From Argentina anserina (lineage: Eukaryota; Streptophyta; Magnoliopsida; Rosales; Rosaceae): a stretch of 64,000 nucleotides of DNA. Of this stretch, positions 12,290-23,546 are shown piece after piece; positions within the stretch are counted from its first letter, which is position 1, and every line of letters starts with the position of its first letter. A program made the position numbers and the translations under genes. The stretch covers positions 24,304,001-24,368,000 of the forward strand of contig NC_065873.1 in the NCBI RefSeq assembly GCF_933775445.1. Reading direction: 5' to 3'. The notes below the pieces were generated by a model. It did not search any database. It was not told where the DNA came from and saw nothing but the letters and a program-made list of their open reading frames with translations.

Positions 12290-13440
12290 AATGGTTTATG
12301 TTCCCTAGTGATATTTCTCATGTCCCAAGCCTTAGAAAGTTGAAGCCTTTCATCAAGTGTCATTGATCAAGGTTCGACTTTCTAAGGCCTGGAACATGAG
12401 AAAAATTAATAGAGAAAGAAAGACGATGTTATTTTTCTATCCCCATTAATAATTGATCAATGGTTTCGACTTTCTAAGGGCCGACACTTGAGAAATATCA
12501 CTAGGAGACAGAAATATGATGTCATCTTTCTATCTCCATAGATAATTAATCAATTGTTTCGACTTTCTAAGGTCTGGCACATGAGAAAAATATTTAGTAG
12601 ACATAAAGACGGGGTCATCTTTCTGTCCCCATTGACAATTGATCAATGGTTTCGACTTTCTAAGGCACAACACGACAGAAATATCACTAGGGGACATAAA
12701 GATAGTATTGATTTTGATCAATGGTTTTGTGGTTAGAGGTGGACTCTTCTCTTATTCTTCTTTATCTACAGTTTCCTCATCTAGTTCTTTGGAGTCTTCG
12801 TGTGGAGTGGTCTAATTGCTTGCATCGAATCTCCCAAATTTATTTTAAATCGAGCCATATTTTTCGTGAGGGCAATCAAGCTGCTGATGCTCTTACTAAT
12901 TTCGGTGCTTCTTCTGATAGTTTTACTTAGTGGGATTCAGTTCTAGATTTTCTGGTGAGTCATTGTAATAGAGATCGATTATGATTTCCTAATTTTCGTT
13001 TTCGTTAGTTGGTTAAGAGATAATTATATTTGTTATTCTTTATTCCTCCTATCCTTTTTCGTTTCAATAAATTTTCGTAGGAGGATGTTGATCCTCTCTA
13101 CGCTTACCCAAAAAATAGAAAGATCAATGGTTTTGACTTTCTAAGGCCCAACACTTGAGAAAAATCACTAAGGGACATATAAATAACGTCATGTTTATGT
13201 CACTTATTGATTTTGATCAATGGTTTTGACTTTCTAAGGTCCAGCATATGAGAAATATCACTAGGGGACATAAAGATGGTGTCATCTTTCTGTCTCTATT
13301 GACAATTGATCAAATGTTTCGACTTTTTAAACCCTGGCACATGAGCAAAATCAATAAGGGACAGAAAGACAACACAATCTTTCTGTCTTCATTGACACTT
13401 ATCAAGGTTTTGACTTTCTAAGACCTTCCTCATGAGGAAA
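12290..13440. repeat. Degenerate ~90-bp tandem repeat array
   Basis: A unit of about 90 bp recurs, carrying the core GACTTTCTAAGG, then ACATGAGAAA, CACTAGGGGACA and a TCTTTCTGTCCCCATTGA tail. Cores lie near 12377, 12467, 12560, 12653, 13132, 13230, 13317 and 13409. One further copy at about 12300-12345 is inverted. Copies differ by many substitutions, so the array is old. A LINE fragment (12730-13121) interrupts one unit. Confidence 0.75.
12730..13121 (+). mobile_element. 5'-truncated LINE fragment with RNase H tail
   Basis: About 392 bp foreign to the surrounding array. It encodes the end of a plant LINE RNase H-like domain (VEWSNCLHRISQIYF, then FREGNQAADALTNFG), a stop, a short 3' UTR and an A-rich end. 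The 14-mer GATCAATGGTTTTG is present on both sides (12716-12729 and 13122-13135), as expected for a target-site duplication. Because that 14-mer is also part of the array unit, the duplication is suggestive rather than proof. The coding part is a dead fragment. Confidence 0.7.
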
Positions 13441-13914
13441 ATTGTGATAGCAGTCGATATTGCCAGGAATACAACACTACCATACAAGTTATCATATTTT
13501 ATGTCGAAGTTATAGGCCTTCAGCACACTAAAAAAACTTCATAGCGGGTTTTTTTTTCATTAGTTTTGGTGTCATGGTGTTTGAAGTGTGATGCTATTGA
13601 ATGTTTTGCTCATGCATTTGCGTATTAAACTATGCAAGAGGTGGAATTGGCAGCTTGAGTATGTTTTGGTTCAAAGTTCAAACCGAATGAATATTGTGAA
13701 CCGAATTTGATCAAGGATAACTCTGGTTTGATTCAAGAATTGCTTAAATTAACGTTAATCGAATCAAATCACAAGTTGATTAAGTATGTTGAAAATTGGA
13801 GTATGGAAATCAATATCCAACAAATTTATTAGAAAGAAGGTTATTGCATGGAGACTGTAGGATTATTCTAGCAATCAAGCTAATTGCAAGCTCCTTGTAT
13901 CAAAAATTTGTTTA

Positions 13915-14084
13915 GATCATCACTGATCACCTCACATCTTTAACTCAAAAATGATAAATCTTGAAGGTGATGACATATGATTTTCTTGTAACTAGTGGTG
14001 ATCATCACTGATCACCTCACATCTTTAACTCGAAAATGATAAATCTTGAATGTGATGACATATGATTTTCTTGTACCTAGTGGT
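13915..14084. repeat. Tandem duplication, 85-bp unit
   Basis: Two adjacent near-identical 85-bp units (13915-13999 and 14000-14084) start GATCATCACTGATCACC and end at CTAGTGGT. They differ at only a few positions, so the duplication is recent. It ends about 145 bp before the start codon of the FAD monooxygenase gene, inside its probable promoter. Confidence 0.85.
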
Positions 14085-14230
14085 GATCTTCTTTAAGTTA
14101 TTATCCTTTGGCTTTGTCCCCTTGATTATCTTCCTCTTATCTTCCCCGGTCACATTGTCCTTTAGTTGCTTAAGCCAAACATTAACACAGACAAACTGAG
14201 AGGAATCTCTAGTCTGCTTGAGGAACAGAG

Positions 14231-15672
14231 ATGACTCCGGAAAAGAAGCCCAAGGCAGTAATAGTAGGAGGGAGCATTGCAGGCGTATCATGCTCACACT
14301 CGCTCATATTAGCAGGGTGGGATGTTGTGGTGCTTGAGAAATCATATCAAGTCCCGACTGGGAGCCCAACTGGTGCAGGACTAGGACTTGACCCTCTCTC
14401 CCTGCAACTCATTCAGTCATGGATCAAAGACCCTGAGCTTCTCAACAGTACTACTCTACCCCTCACAATTGATCAGGTAGAAACTAAACTCACCCAATTC
14501 AATCCTGCTCAGTTTGTAATTTCATAACTATATCTGATGGATTCTTGTTTGTGTAGAATGATGCTGTGGATGGTGAGAAGAAGGTTAGGTGGACACTGAC
14601 TAGAGATGAGAAGTTTAACTGCAGAGCAGCATATTGGGCTGACCTGCATGCTCTTTTGTACCATGCTTTGCCACCTAACTTGTTTCTTTGGGGTCACCAG
14701 TTCCAGTCTTTCTCCATTTCTAGTGACAAGAGATCAGTTCAAGTGAAGGCTTTAGCCCTTCAAAGTAATGAGATCATCGAAGTCGTCGGCGATTTGCTTG
14801 TTGCAGCAGATGGGTGTCTCTCTAAAATCCGCCAAAGTTTTGTCCCTGATCAGAAGTTGAGGTGTGTGTTAGTGTTGTTAGAACTTGATGTCTTGATATG
14901 CATTGCTGGTCAAGCACATGCTAAGTTTGTAGGAGTTACTATGATATTATGGTTTTGTAGGTATTCAGGATATTGTGCTTGGAGAGGGGTTCTTGATTTT
15001 TCTGGAAATGAGAATTCTGAAACTATAATGGGGATTCGAAAGGCGTACCCTGAGCTTGGGAAATGCTTGTACTTCAGTTTAGGTTCTGGGAGTCACAATG
15101 TGCTGTATGAGCTTCTGAACAACAGGCTGAATTGGATTTGGTATGTCCATCAACCAGAGCCTGATCTGCAGGGTAATTCAATGACTGCAAAGGCGAGCAG
15201 CAATATGATCCAGGCATTGCACAGGGAAGCAGAGAAGATGTGGCTTCCTGAGTTCGTTAGACTCATCAAAGAAACAAATCACCCTTTCATAAATGCCATA
15301 TATGACAGTGAACCCTCGGAGCAGATTTACTGGGACAATGTGGTATTGGTTGGAGATGCAGCTCACCCTACAACTCCTCATGCTTTAAGAAGCACAAATA
15401 TGTCTGTCTTAGATGCTGCAGTGTTAGGCCAGTGCCTGAAGAAGTGGGGTGCAGAAAACTTGCAATCAGCTCTTGAAGAATATCAGTCCATTCGGTTACC
15501 AGTAGTATCGAAGCAAGCCCTTCATGCAAGGAGGATGGGGCGTATTAAACAAGGTCTAGCTCTTCCTGATCGGCAGATTTTTGACCCCAAGACAGCTACT
15601 CCAGAGGAGTGCCAAGAGCTTCAACAGAGGCTAATGCCTTTCTTCTCTGATGTTCCTTCTATACTATTGTGA
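14231..15672 (+). CDS. FAD-dependent monooxygenase (PHBH/UbiH class)
   Basis: Predicted flavoprotein hydroxylase using NAD(P)H and O2; substrate unknown. Three exons: 14231-14476, 14557-14861, 14961-15672; 1263 nt, 420 aa. The N-terminal Rossmann motif is AVIVGGSIAG (residues 9-18), with the FAD-ribose acid in VVVLEKS (E36). The second FAD motif GDAAHP is at 315-320, followed by PHALRSTNMSVLDAAVLG. The C-terminal part reads HARRMGRIKQGLALPDRQIF. Overall it resembles plant FAD-binding monooxygenases related to 2,6-dihydroxypyridine hydroxylases more than zeaxanthin epoxidase. No transit peptide is evident, so a cytosolic site is likely. Intron 2 is 99 nt and open in frame, so an alternative 33-residue longer form is possible. 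Family is secure; reaction is not. Confidence 0.85.
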
Positions 15673-16239
15673 TTTGAGTAGGTCGATCAGGGGATCGCCC
15701 CAAGGGTTGCTATATGCTCCTGGTGTTCTCTCGTTTTGTATTCAAAATGATTTCATGCAGCCAATAAGACATGATCTCATATGAGCATTGTATCAGTTTT
15801 ACCGTGTCTTATGTTGTGCAACTAGTTTGCCGGAAAAGAATCAGTTTTATCTGATACGGCACTTCTGCAAATGATGATTAATAATGATATAAATAAACTG
15901 CATACGGATTATTTAACATTCATTGATGAACTGCAGCTTAAAGTTGAGGAAGGGGGCTCCAAAAAAATCATGTTATTCATTGAAACACTAAATATTGTCT
16001 GCGACAAAGAATGAGGTAATCATTTCTCATTCTCATACAAGATAGAACCGGCTCTCCAACAATTCGTTACCATTCGATTACATACAGCCTAAGATTGATA
16101 CAGAAGGGAAAAAAATTAATATTTCCACAGCAGTTTTAACATTCCTACCACTATTGAAACAACCAGCAGAATACGGATTCATGTGTCGCATAATGCTGTC
16201 TTAATGTCTTGCCAAGTTTCAGAGAGCAACAAATCAATT
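15673..16239. other. Convergent 3' spacer
   Basis: Tail-to-tail interval between the FAD monooxygenase (+) and the V-ATPase c'' gene (-). It holds both 3' UTRs. I see no further gene or repeat. Confidence 0.5.
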
Positions 16240-17605
16240 TCATTTTGTAGGCCAAGTTGCTTGAGCTGACATTATGATTCCAACAATTACTCCAAATAAT
16301 CCAAGGGCACTGCCAAAGATCTCGATCACAAGAATCTTCACGAAAAGTGTAGAGTTTTGGGCATCGGACAATGCACAGCTGCTTCCAATTATTCCTACAC
16401 ACAACCTATCACCAAAAGATAATTCAGTCAAGTCATTCATACCGTAATATCTAGTGAATCAACAAAACTCCTTTAAAAAAAGTGACAAGGAAGGTGAAGG
16501 TACCGACCCGCAGACAAGGTTTGCAAAGCCCACAATGATCCCAGAGGCAAAAATTGCATATCCAGCTCTAAGAGATTCAGGAGCATGTATCTTTGAAGCA
16601 GGAACACTCTCAAGCTTTGTTTGTAGAATAATTGCAACAATGACACCATATATAGCAACAGCTTCACAAAAGATCACACTGGAACAATAGACGAACCCCT
16701 TCCAAGTTAGTTCCAAATGCAGCATTTTGAGGTCATACTTTCTTTCCATTACATAAATATGAATAAAAAAATGCGAAAAAATAAATCGGATGTTGTAGTC
16801 TAAAGTTTCACGAGCAAATCCAGTCGAGCAAGAGGTGCATAATCAAAAGTGACACCAGAAAAGGCATCAACTGTCCTCATTATCTATAACCAAAAACCTA
16901 ATTTTGACATCTTAAATGTCAGTTAGCACCGTTATACTTTCAAAGCCTTCTAACTACCACAGCTTATTCTCTACATTCCCGTACTAGAGTTAGATAGATC
17001 CTCTACCATACCCCTTCTGGTATGGTAGCAGAAAAGAAGAACCAATTCACACTAGGTTCTCCTGTCTAACAGATTAGATGAAGTGTAAACCAACACACAA
17101 CTAACTTGAACATCGTATCCGAATTTCGATAGAAAGCCGCATTCTCCATGAATCAATAACCAGCTTAATCATATCCACTACTAAACTCAATCAAACATAT
17201 ATACAATATCATCAAGACAAATCCAAAATTATGGGATGCAAACTCATAACAAGCACAATTCCAAATCCAAAATCATAACAACTACAAACAGATACAACAA
17301 TCAATCACCTGATGAGATTCTTGGAAGTGATGCGAGGAGCCTTGATTGCCGCGCCGATCAAACTGCTGCCGGTGATGTAAATCCCCCTGAATCATCCAAC
17401 AATCAAAATCATAAACTCATTGAAAGACGAAAACTTGTTCGATGAAATTAGAAGAGAAAGCAGAGAGAGCAAACCAGGCGGCGCCGAGGACAGAGACGCC
17501 GATAGCAATGGCGATGCCGAGGGCGGAGAAAGTGTAGGGAGAGATCTGGACGAGGGCCCGGGCCCAAGAGCTTGAGTAACCCACTGCTATTGCCGCACCT
17601 GACAT
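16240..17605 (-). CDS. VHA-c'': V-type proton ATPase proteolipid subunit c''
   Basis: Membrane-rotor (V0) subunit of the vacuolar H+-ATPase; it carries protons through the endomembrane system. Four exons on the minus strand: 17605-17475, 17386-17309, 16678-16508, 16405-16240; 546 nt, 181 aa, close to the usual ~180. It starts [18 protein letters not shown] and then has four hydrophobic helices: [38 protein letters not shown] with the conserved proton-carrying Glu (~75); [18 protein letters not shown]; and [19 protein letters not shown]. It ends QATWPTK and lacks extra loops. All introns are GT..AG in matching phase. The leader has a telo-box. No damage seen. Confidence 0.96.
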
Positions 17606-17611
17606 GTTCTC

Positions 17612-17620
17612 AAACCCTAA
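17612..17620 (-). promoter_or_regulatory. Telo-box (AAACCCTAA) in the VHA-c'' leader
   Basis: AAACCCTAA, reading TTAGGGTTT on the coding strand, lies just upstream of the VHA-c'' start codon beside a GAA-rich stretch. Telo-boxes are typical of leaders and promoters of plant housekeeping and translation-related genes. The function here is inferred. Confidence 0.4.
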
Positions 17621-18046
17621 CCCTTCTTCTTCTTCTTCTTGATTGATTGGGAGAGAGGAGAGAGGAGAGTGGGGGAGGAGGAAAGAGAGGTTTCTGATCT
17701 GATTCGTGGAGCTATTGTATTATGCGACAAACTGTGAAGGGGATGAAGCTGTGATATCACGTCCCTCGGTTGCGCGCGTGAGCCACTTCTCTTTTTGTGA
17801 TTTTTCTAATATTTTGTATTGTATTTTTTATTTAAAACAAATCGCAAAATGTTTCTAAAAATTGACATACTCGAGTGGAAATTGCTATTGTAAATTTTTA
17901 TAACCTTAATGATGGTTTCATTATTTTAATTAATGATTGAGATTTGGTCGTCAAAATATGGTGCGTAAAAGTTAATTATGCAAATATTTTGATATTCATA
18001 TACTAATGACATTTTAAAGAAGTTTAAACCCTTATTATATTTGAAC

Positions 18047-20505
18047 AAGGAAAAATGATACAAATAGTGTCTCATATTTTAGTCTTTCTAATTTCTAGTA
18101 TCTCAAGTTTGAGAAATGTTAAAACAGTGTCTCATGTTTCCACCTCGATAATAGGAGCATATAATGCGACGTTTTATAATGTGTTTTCTCTCCAGTTTAG
18201 TTATTTTCTTAATAATGTCCATTTTAACTTAGTTTACTATTTTTAGGTTCATTGGAGCAAAATAAGATGAAGATGTGTTTAAAAGTCTAAAAGGAGCAAT
18301 ACAATCTGAAATCAGAATTATGCCTCTGCAGAACATTCAACTTCGACAGATCATAACGGGCAAAATGCACTGAGGAAAATTATGAATAATATATCGATGG
18401 AAAGCCCTATAAGTCTAGTTTCTAGAACAGTTGGAATCTCATCAATATCATTTTTCTGGAGGAAGTTATTCTCAATTTAGTAACCATAGGTCAGACTAGC
18501 CGAGAAAGCTGATATGGGTTTGTGTAACTACGACCCCGTTCACTTCTAAACATGTTGTGCACGATTATGGGAGGTCTCCTAGCCATAAATGAAGATGATG
18601 TGGATTTGGAGTATGTTAGGAGAAACCAAAAGCAGATTTGGCCATCGAAAGTCATTTAATTTCAAGGGTTGTGATCTAATCTTAAACCCTGACCTCTCTT
18701 TATACTTAGGGGGCCGAAACCAACGAATTTGGATATCACTTCTTACCACATTCAAGATCATAAAAACTCTAATCTATGTCTTCTCTCAGTCTCCCAAGTC
18801 GAAGAGCAAAACCTCTAGTGTAGGCAATTTTAGGACTTCTCCAAGGTTGTCGTGCATCACCATCTTCTTCCCAGGGCTACTCTTTGATGTCTTCAAGCTT
18901 CCTTGTTGATTAAAAAGTGTAATCCATGACTTCTATTTTCTGTTTTTCTACTTTTGTTATTGGATTTCAGATTCATTGTATGAATTTTGTGATTGGTATT
19001 GGATTTTTGATTAGACTAAAGATGGGTTGAATTTCATAACGTTTCCTATAGATCTTGAGTTATTAATGATGTTTGATGATATAATTCCATGCTTGCTGGT
19101 TTTCTAAAGACTTTCATTGAGTATCATGCTTGTGTATAAGCAACTTCTTGTAATATGCTTGCATGCTCAAATCCCGTTCTTATTAAGCTTAATGATTCAT
19201 GTTGACATTATATGGGTGCTCTTTAGTCTAAGTATGATGTTTGCATGGAAGAACCTAAGTGATAGACTTCTCTAAAGCTTAGGATAATTAAGAAGAACCT
19301 TTAAGTACATAAGCAACTTCTTGTAATGTGCTTAGGAATTTGCTTTTGATAACTAGTTGCATTGAAATTATATTATTAGATTGAAATATTTCGTTGATGT
19401 GTTAGAACTGTTATGGAACTCTGTCGTTGATTGTGAGAGAAGTTGATCATGTGTACATATGTATAATTATTTTTTATTCTGTATTCTTTTATTTCGTAAA
19501 TCATATCTCAAAACCTTTTTATAAATCCTTGTAAATATGTAAATATTGTAGATAATCTTTTTACTAACGCTCTATCTCGCATGAGTACTCTCAATCCCGG
19601 CCTATAACGATAACCCTTACTATCGACTATATTATCTTCTACATGGTTTTATTGATGGTCTTAAAACGGACCATCTTACGACTTCATTTTGGTACCTGGC
19701 TCTGTTAAAAAACAACTAACTAGCCTAATTTATTGTAAAATGACTACTATACCTTTTTTTCTTATTCTTATATTTATTTTCTCTGTTCTTTTTCAATCGT
19801 ATTTTTCAAGCATCTTTCTCACTACATCTTGTTCTTTTCTGGTTGAACAAGATCTTGTTGTAGCAATTTAGGCCTCTTTGTACGCTCATGAAAGAACAAG
19901 TCCAATATCTTAAGTTGTCAACTAGTACCTAAATTGCCATATCCATTGTAAAACCCTAAAATCAATTCCATGATCTTTGATTTTGAGTTTACAACAAAGA
20001 AACTGAGATCTCTGGCGCAACATCTTTTTCCAAACTGAGCTTGAGTTCATCTCTATAAATAGTATGATGGGGGGGGGGAGGACTTATATCATTGCTTGTA
20101 TGCAAAGGGTCAAAAATTATTGGGACTTGGGAGTTGATTGGAGAGTGGTGATCGATGAATGATGCTAATTGATTGAAACTTTAAATCATGAAATAATTAA
20201 TTTTTTTTTTCATATGCGTTCGTCACCATTGTACACGGAATAAGGTATACCTCTACAAGTCATCATTGTCAACGAAACAGGATTCAACTATGGAACCCCT
20301 TTTCAAAAAAGAAGAAGAAGAAAAAAAAAGAGATCAAACCATGAAAGGATGAAGATGAAGGCATAAAATTTGTCCCATGGCAATCTCAGGTACCAAAATT
20401 AAGTAAGTAAAAAAACGTGAGACACTGTTTGGATATTTCTGAAACTTGAGATACTAAAAGTTAGAATGACCGAAAGATGAGACATTGTTTGAAGCATTTT
20501 GCCTT
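18047..20505. mobile_element. ~2.46-kb element with long terminal inverted repeats
   Basis: Sequence at 18047-18160 reappears inverted at about 20400-20505. Shared blocks include GTCTCAT, AGTATCTCAAGTTT.AGAAAT and CAGTGTCTCA.GTTT, giving terminal inverted repeats of roughly 110 bp. The interior has no transposase I can recognise, only AT-rich sequence and short direct repeats such as AAGCAACTTCTTGTAAT at ~19140 and ~19312. Long inverted ends without a coding region fit a non-autonomous Mutator-like element. I could not find a convincing target-site duplication. Confidence 0.6.
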
Positions 20506-20904
20506 TAAACAACTTGTCTACAAGACGTGCATTGTGTCACAATCCATATAAAAACTCTCAACATAACATAAATGAGTATATACATGAAACAAGTTGATGA
20601 AAGTTGTGGTACAACGCGAGGATTTAGCACAATCGATCTCCTTTGTAATGTGAAGACCTATTTTGTTCGGTTCCTTTGCATAATATATGAGCTTCCTGCT
20701 TCCTGATACTTGAGTTGATTACCAATAAAGATGAGATCAAACACGTAATGTAACAATATGATAGATGACGAGAAGAAAATTGGTGCATGATGTTTGTGTG
20801 ATCATGATAGTTCAGTTGGGAACTAAGAGTTAGTTGTAATGGTCTATACTAAACTTGGATCCATCGGCTTTCATCTGCTACAGTACACACTTGCTGAACA
20901 AACC

Positions 20905-20911
20905 TATATAT
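20905..20911 (+). promoter_or_regulatory. Possible TATA box of the BAHD gene
   Basis: TATATAT lies about 50 bp before the BAHD start codon. The spacing would leave a very short 5' UTR, so this is only a candidate. Confidence 0.3.
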
Positions 20912-20957
20912 CCCCAAGCCAATTAGCTATTCAATATATCTATATATCGTCATACTA

Positions 20958-22363
20958 ATGGCCGAAGTGAGAATCATTTGCACACGAACGGTTGTGAGCG
21001 CGAGGCCCGTCCAGATCGGAAAATGCTACCCTTTATCAGTTTTTGACCGAATAATGGAGAAGAAACACCTAAGAATGGTGTTGTATTACCCGTCAATGGG
21101 TTGACAGAGCCTGGTGAAGTCACAAGGAGGCGTAGAGACTCCATCTCGGAAGCGCTTATAGGTTTTCCGATAATGACAGGCCGACTGGAGAGAAATGAGA
21201 GGGAGCAGTGGACGGTGAAGTTCAATGACGCTGGAGTGAGAATGGTGGAAGCTAGAGCTAAAGGGAGTTTGGAGGATTGGCTAAGAAGTGTGGATAGGGA
21301 GAAGGAGTTTAAGCTGGTCTATTGGGAGGAAATGGATTACCATCCCTTATATTGGTCTACATTTTATGTACAGGTATCACTATTGTATCGACTAATAATA
21401 TTAGAGATATAGTCCAACATCAAATTAATCGTCATGCTTCTTTTTCAGCTTACTGAATTTGAGGATGGTGGTTTAGCAATTGGGCTGAGCTGCACTCATA
21501 TGCTGGCAGATCCCACTTCTGCAACCATGTTCCTTAAGGCGTGGGCCGATACGAGCTTCCCCGGAAAAATGTTGCAGCCTCCGTATTTCTACGCACTGCC
21601 GCCGCGGCGGACCGGAAACAGAAGACCTGATCACAGACCATATACCTCCTTGATCAACCACTATATAGACTCCATCAAGAAGTCTATGCAGCTTCCAGCA
21701 GACAAGAATATGAAGAACACAACTGTTGCCTTTGCCTTCTCGGAGACCATGGTTCGGGCATGTATTGCCATGGCCCAGCCCATTGGTGCAACCAACAGAT
21801 CCGACCCATCACCCTTCGAGGCACTTGCTGGGCTCTTTTGGGTCTGCATTAGCAAGGTGAAAGGAATGGGTAATGGGCTTATCGAAATGTCTATAAGCAT
21901 GGACATGAGAAGGGTTTTAGGTTTGGATAGAGGATTCTTTGGAAATTGCATGGTTTATAACAAGGTGCACCAAGAGGATTTTCAAGAAAACAGTTTGTCA
22001 CAAGCTGCGAGTTTTATAGGTGATGTGGTAGCAAAAATGGACAATGAGGGCATCATGGATTTGATCGAGTGGCTAGAACATACCAATGATCAATGTCCTT
22101 CGTTGATGAGCAATTCTGATCTCATTTGTGCTAGCTTAGAGGCCGTAGACCCGTTTTCAACGGTTTTCAAAGATGGGATTGCACCCGTTCGTGTGTCATA
22201 TTACATGGAACCAGTGCTGGGGTTAGGCCAGGTTCTAATATTTCCGGGAAAGACAGGAGACGACGGATTGAGTAGGTTGGTAATGGTTACACTTTTGCAT
22301 GATGAGATGGTTAAGTTATGCGAAGATGATCTTATACGACGCCTTTCTCCGAGACGTGAATAA
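20958..22363 (+). CDS. BAHD acyltransferase-like, CER2/CER26 type, with an apparent frameshift in exon 1
   Basis: Resembles the CER2/CER26 clade of BAHD proteins, which act with the fatty-acid elongase at the ER to make very-long-chain wax precursors. Exon 1 is 20958-21373 and exon 2 is 21449-22363, with a GT..AG intron. The first 48 codons (MAEVRIICTRTVVSARPVQI onwards) end at TGA 21102-21104. The family-like sequence resumes in another frame (TEPGEVTRRRRDSISEALIG onwards) and stays open to the end. One missing base, or two extra, near 21095-21101 would explain this. Exon 2 has the HxxxD motif as HMLAD. In place of the DFGWG motif it has an EPVLGLG stretch, as I recall for CER2-like members, which do not need catalysis. 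It ends early, at SPRRE. Either a recent pseudogene or a sequence error. Confidence 0.75.
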
Positions 22364-23141
22364 CCAACCCAGTGTTTGCCAAAGAAAAACTTCAATCTTC
22401 AAAATCATATCAGAACAAGTTACTTATGTACTTGTGTATGTTGTAATTGTAGGGATGATACACTCGTGAATATCTACTAATTTTAAACGAAACAAGATGG
22501 TTGTCACAATCCAATTGATCACTTATTTATTTTGTGGACCAAGATGCTTTTGAATTTAGGCTTGTAGTTTTGTACTCTGTATCTATAGCCATATAGGGTG
22601 CTCTTCAGTCTTCGATCACCATCATCATAATTGTGATGACTGACGAGCCAATGAAGCCATACTATCAAGTACCCCATACATGATTATTGACATATCTCGA
22701 TCATCACCATCAAACATGTTCCAACTCTGATAAGATACGATGCATTATTGTATGAAAGTTCCTCTACCAATAATAATTAAAGTGTGTAAATGTTAGCGAG
22801 AAATGACGGAGAAGTCTAAAGATGCCCATTGTTTTCTTCCATACTTCCAAAAATGGTTGTCTCCTCACCCAATCCTTTCTTGAAAAATTAATAAGTTAAC
22901 GATCGATATATCAAACGATCCCGTAGAAAAAGGGCGTAATCACAACCGGGAATCCACCGCCCGAAGGAAAAGAATGGAGGAAGGTGGCCAAACTTTATAC
23001 TTCCCCACTAATATGTAGGCGTTCTTCTCAAAAGACCAAGAGAACTAAAAAGAGGAGAACGTAGATCAACCGGAGCATGCTTCTCAGCTTTGGTAAGAGA
23101 AAGTTCCGAGTCGTAGAATCAAGATCATGCAACAGTGAAAC
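22364..23141. other. 3' flank of the BAHD gene up to the copia element
   Basis: AT-rich non-coding DNA with no open frame of note. I see no gene or repeat. Confidence 0.4.
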
Positions 23142-23270
23142 TGTTAGCGTGAATCGGGCGTGATTTAAGGAGGAAATCAATGAGTAATTTGTGGTTAAAT
23201 TGTACTCTTGTTAGATTATATGTAGGCAAATTTTGTGTATAGATTCATTAAGGTAATATACATTTCTACT
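23142..23270 (+). repeat. 5' LTR of copia copy A
   Basis: About 129 bp, starts TGTTAGCGTGAATC and matches the 3' copy at 27633 across TAATTTGTGGTTAAATTG and onward. It carries an extra ~11 bp relative to the 3' copy plus scattered substitutions. Confidence 0.85.
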
Positions 23271-23282
23271 TGGTATCAGAGC
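23271..23282 (+). other. Primer-binding site (tRNA-iMet)
   Basis: TGGTATCAGAGC, the standard plant copia primer-binding site complementary to the 3' end of initiator Met tRNA, sits immediately after the 5' LTR. Confidence 0.9.
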
Positions 23283-23546
23283 AAATTTTCCGTGCTCTGT
23301 TTTTTTTGTTTTTCTTTGGAACTATGCGTGCTCGGCCGACGAGGTCCGACCCATCCAACATTTGGTGCGAGCCCGGCCGACGAGCTAGCTGTGAATCCGG
23401 AACCGCCTCATACCCGGGTCTTCTTCCACGGTGCGGGGTCCTCTCGGCGGCGTAGCGACTCCACGACGAGCTTCTCCTCCTCGTCCTTGTTCTGAAGGCC
23501 GGTATTGAGAGGGACTACTCCTCTCCGATAAACTCCTCCTCGACGA

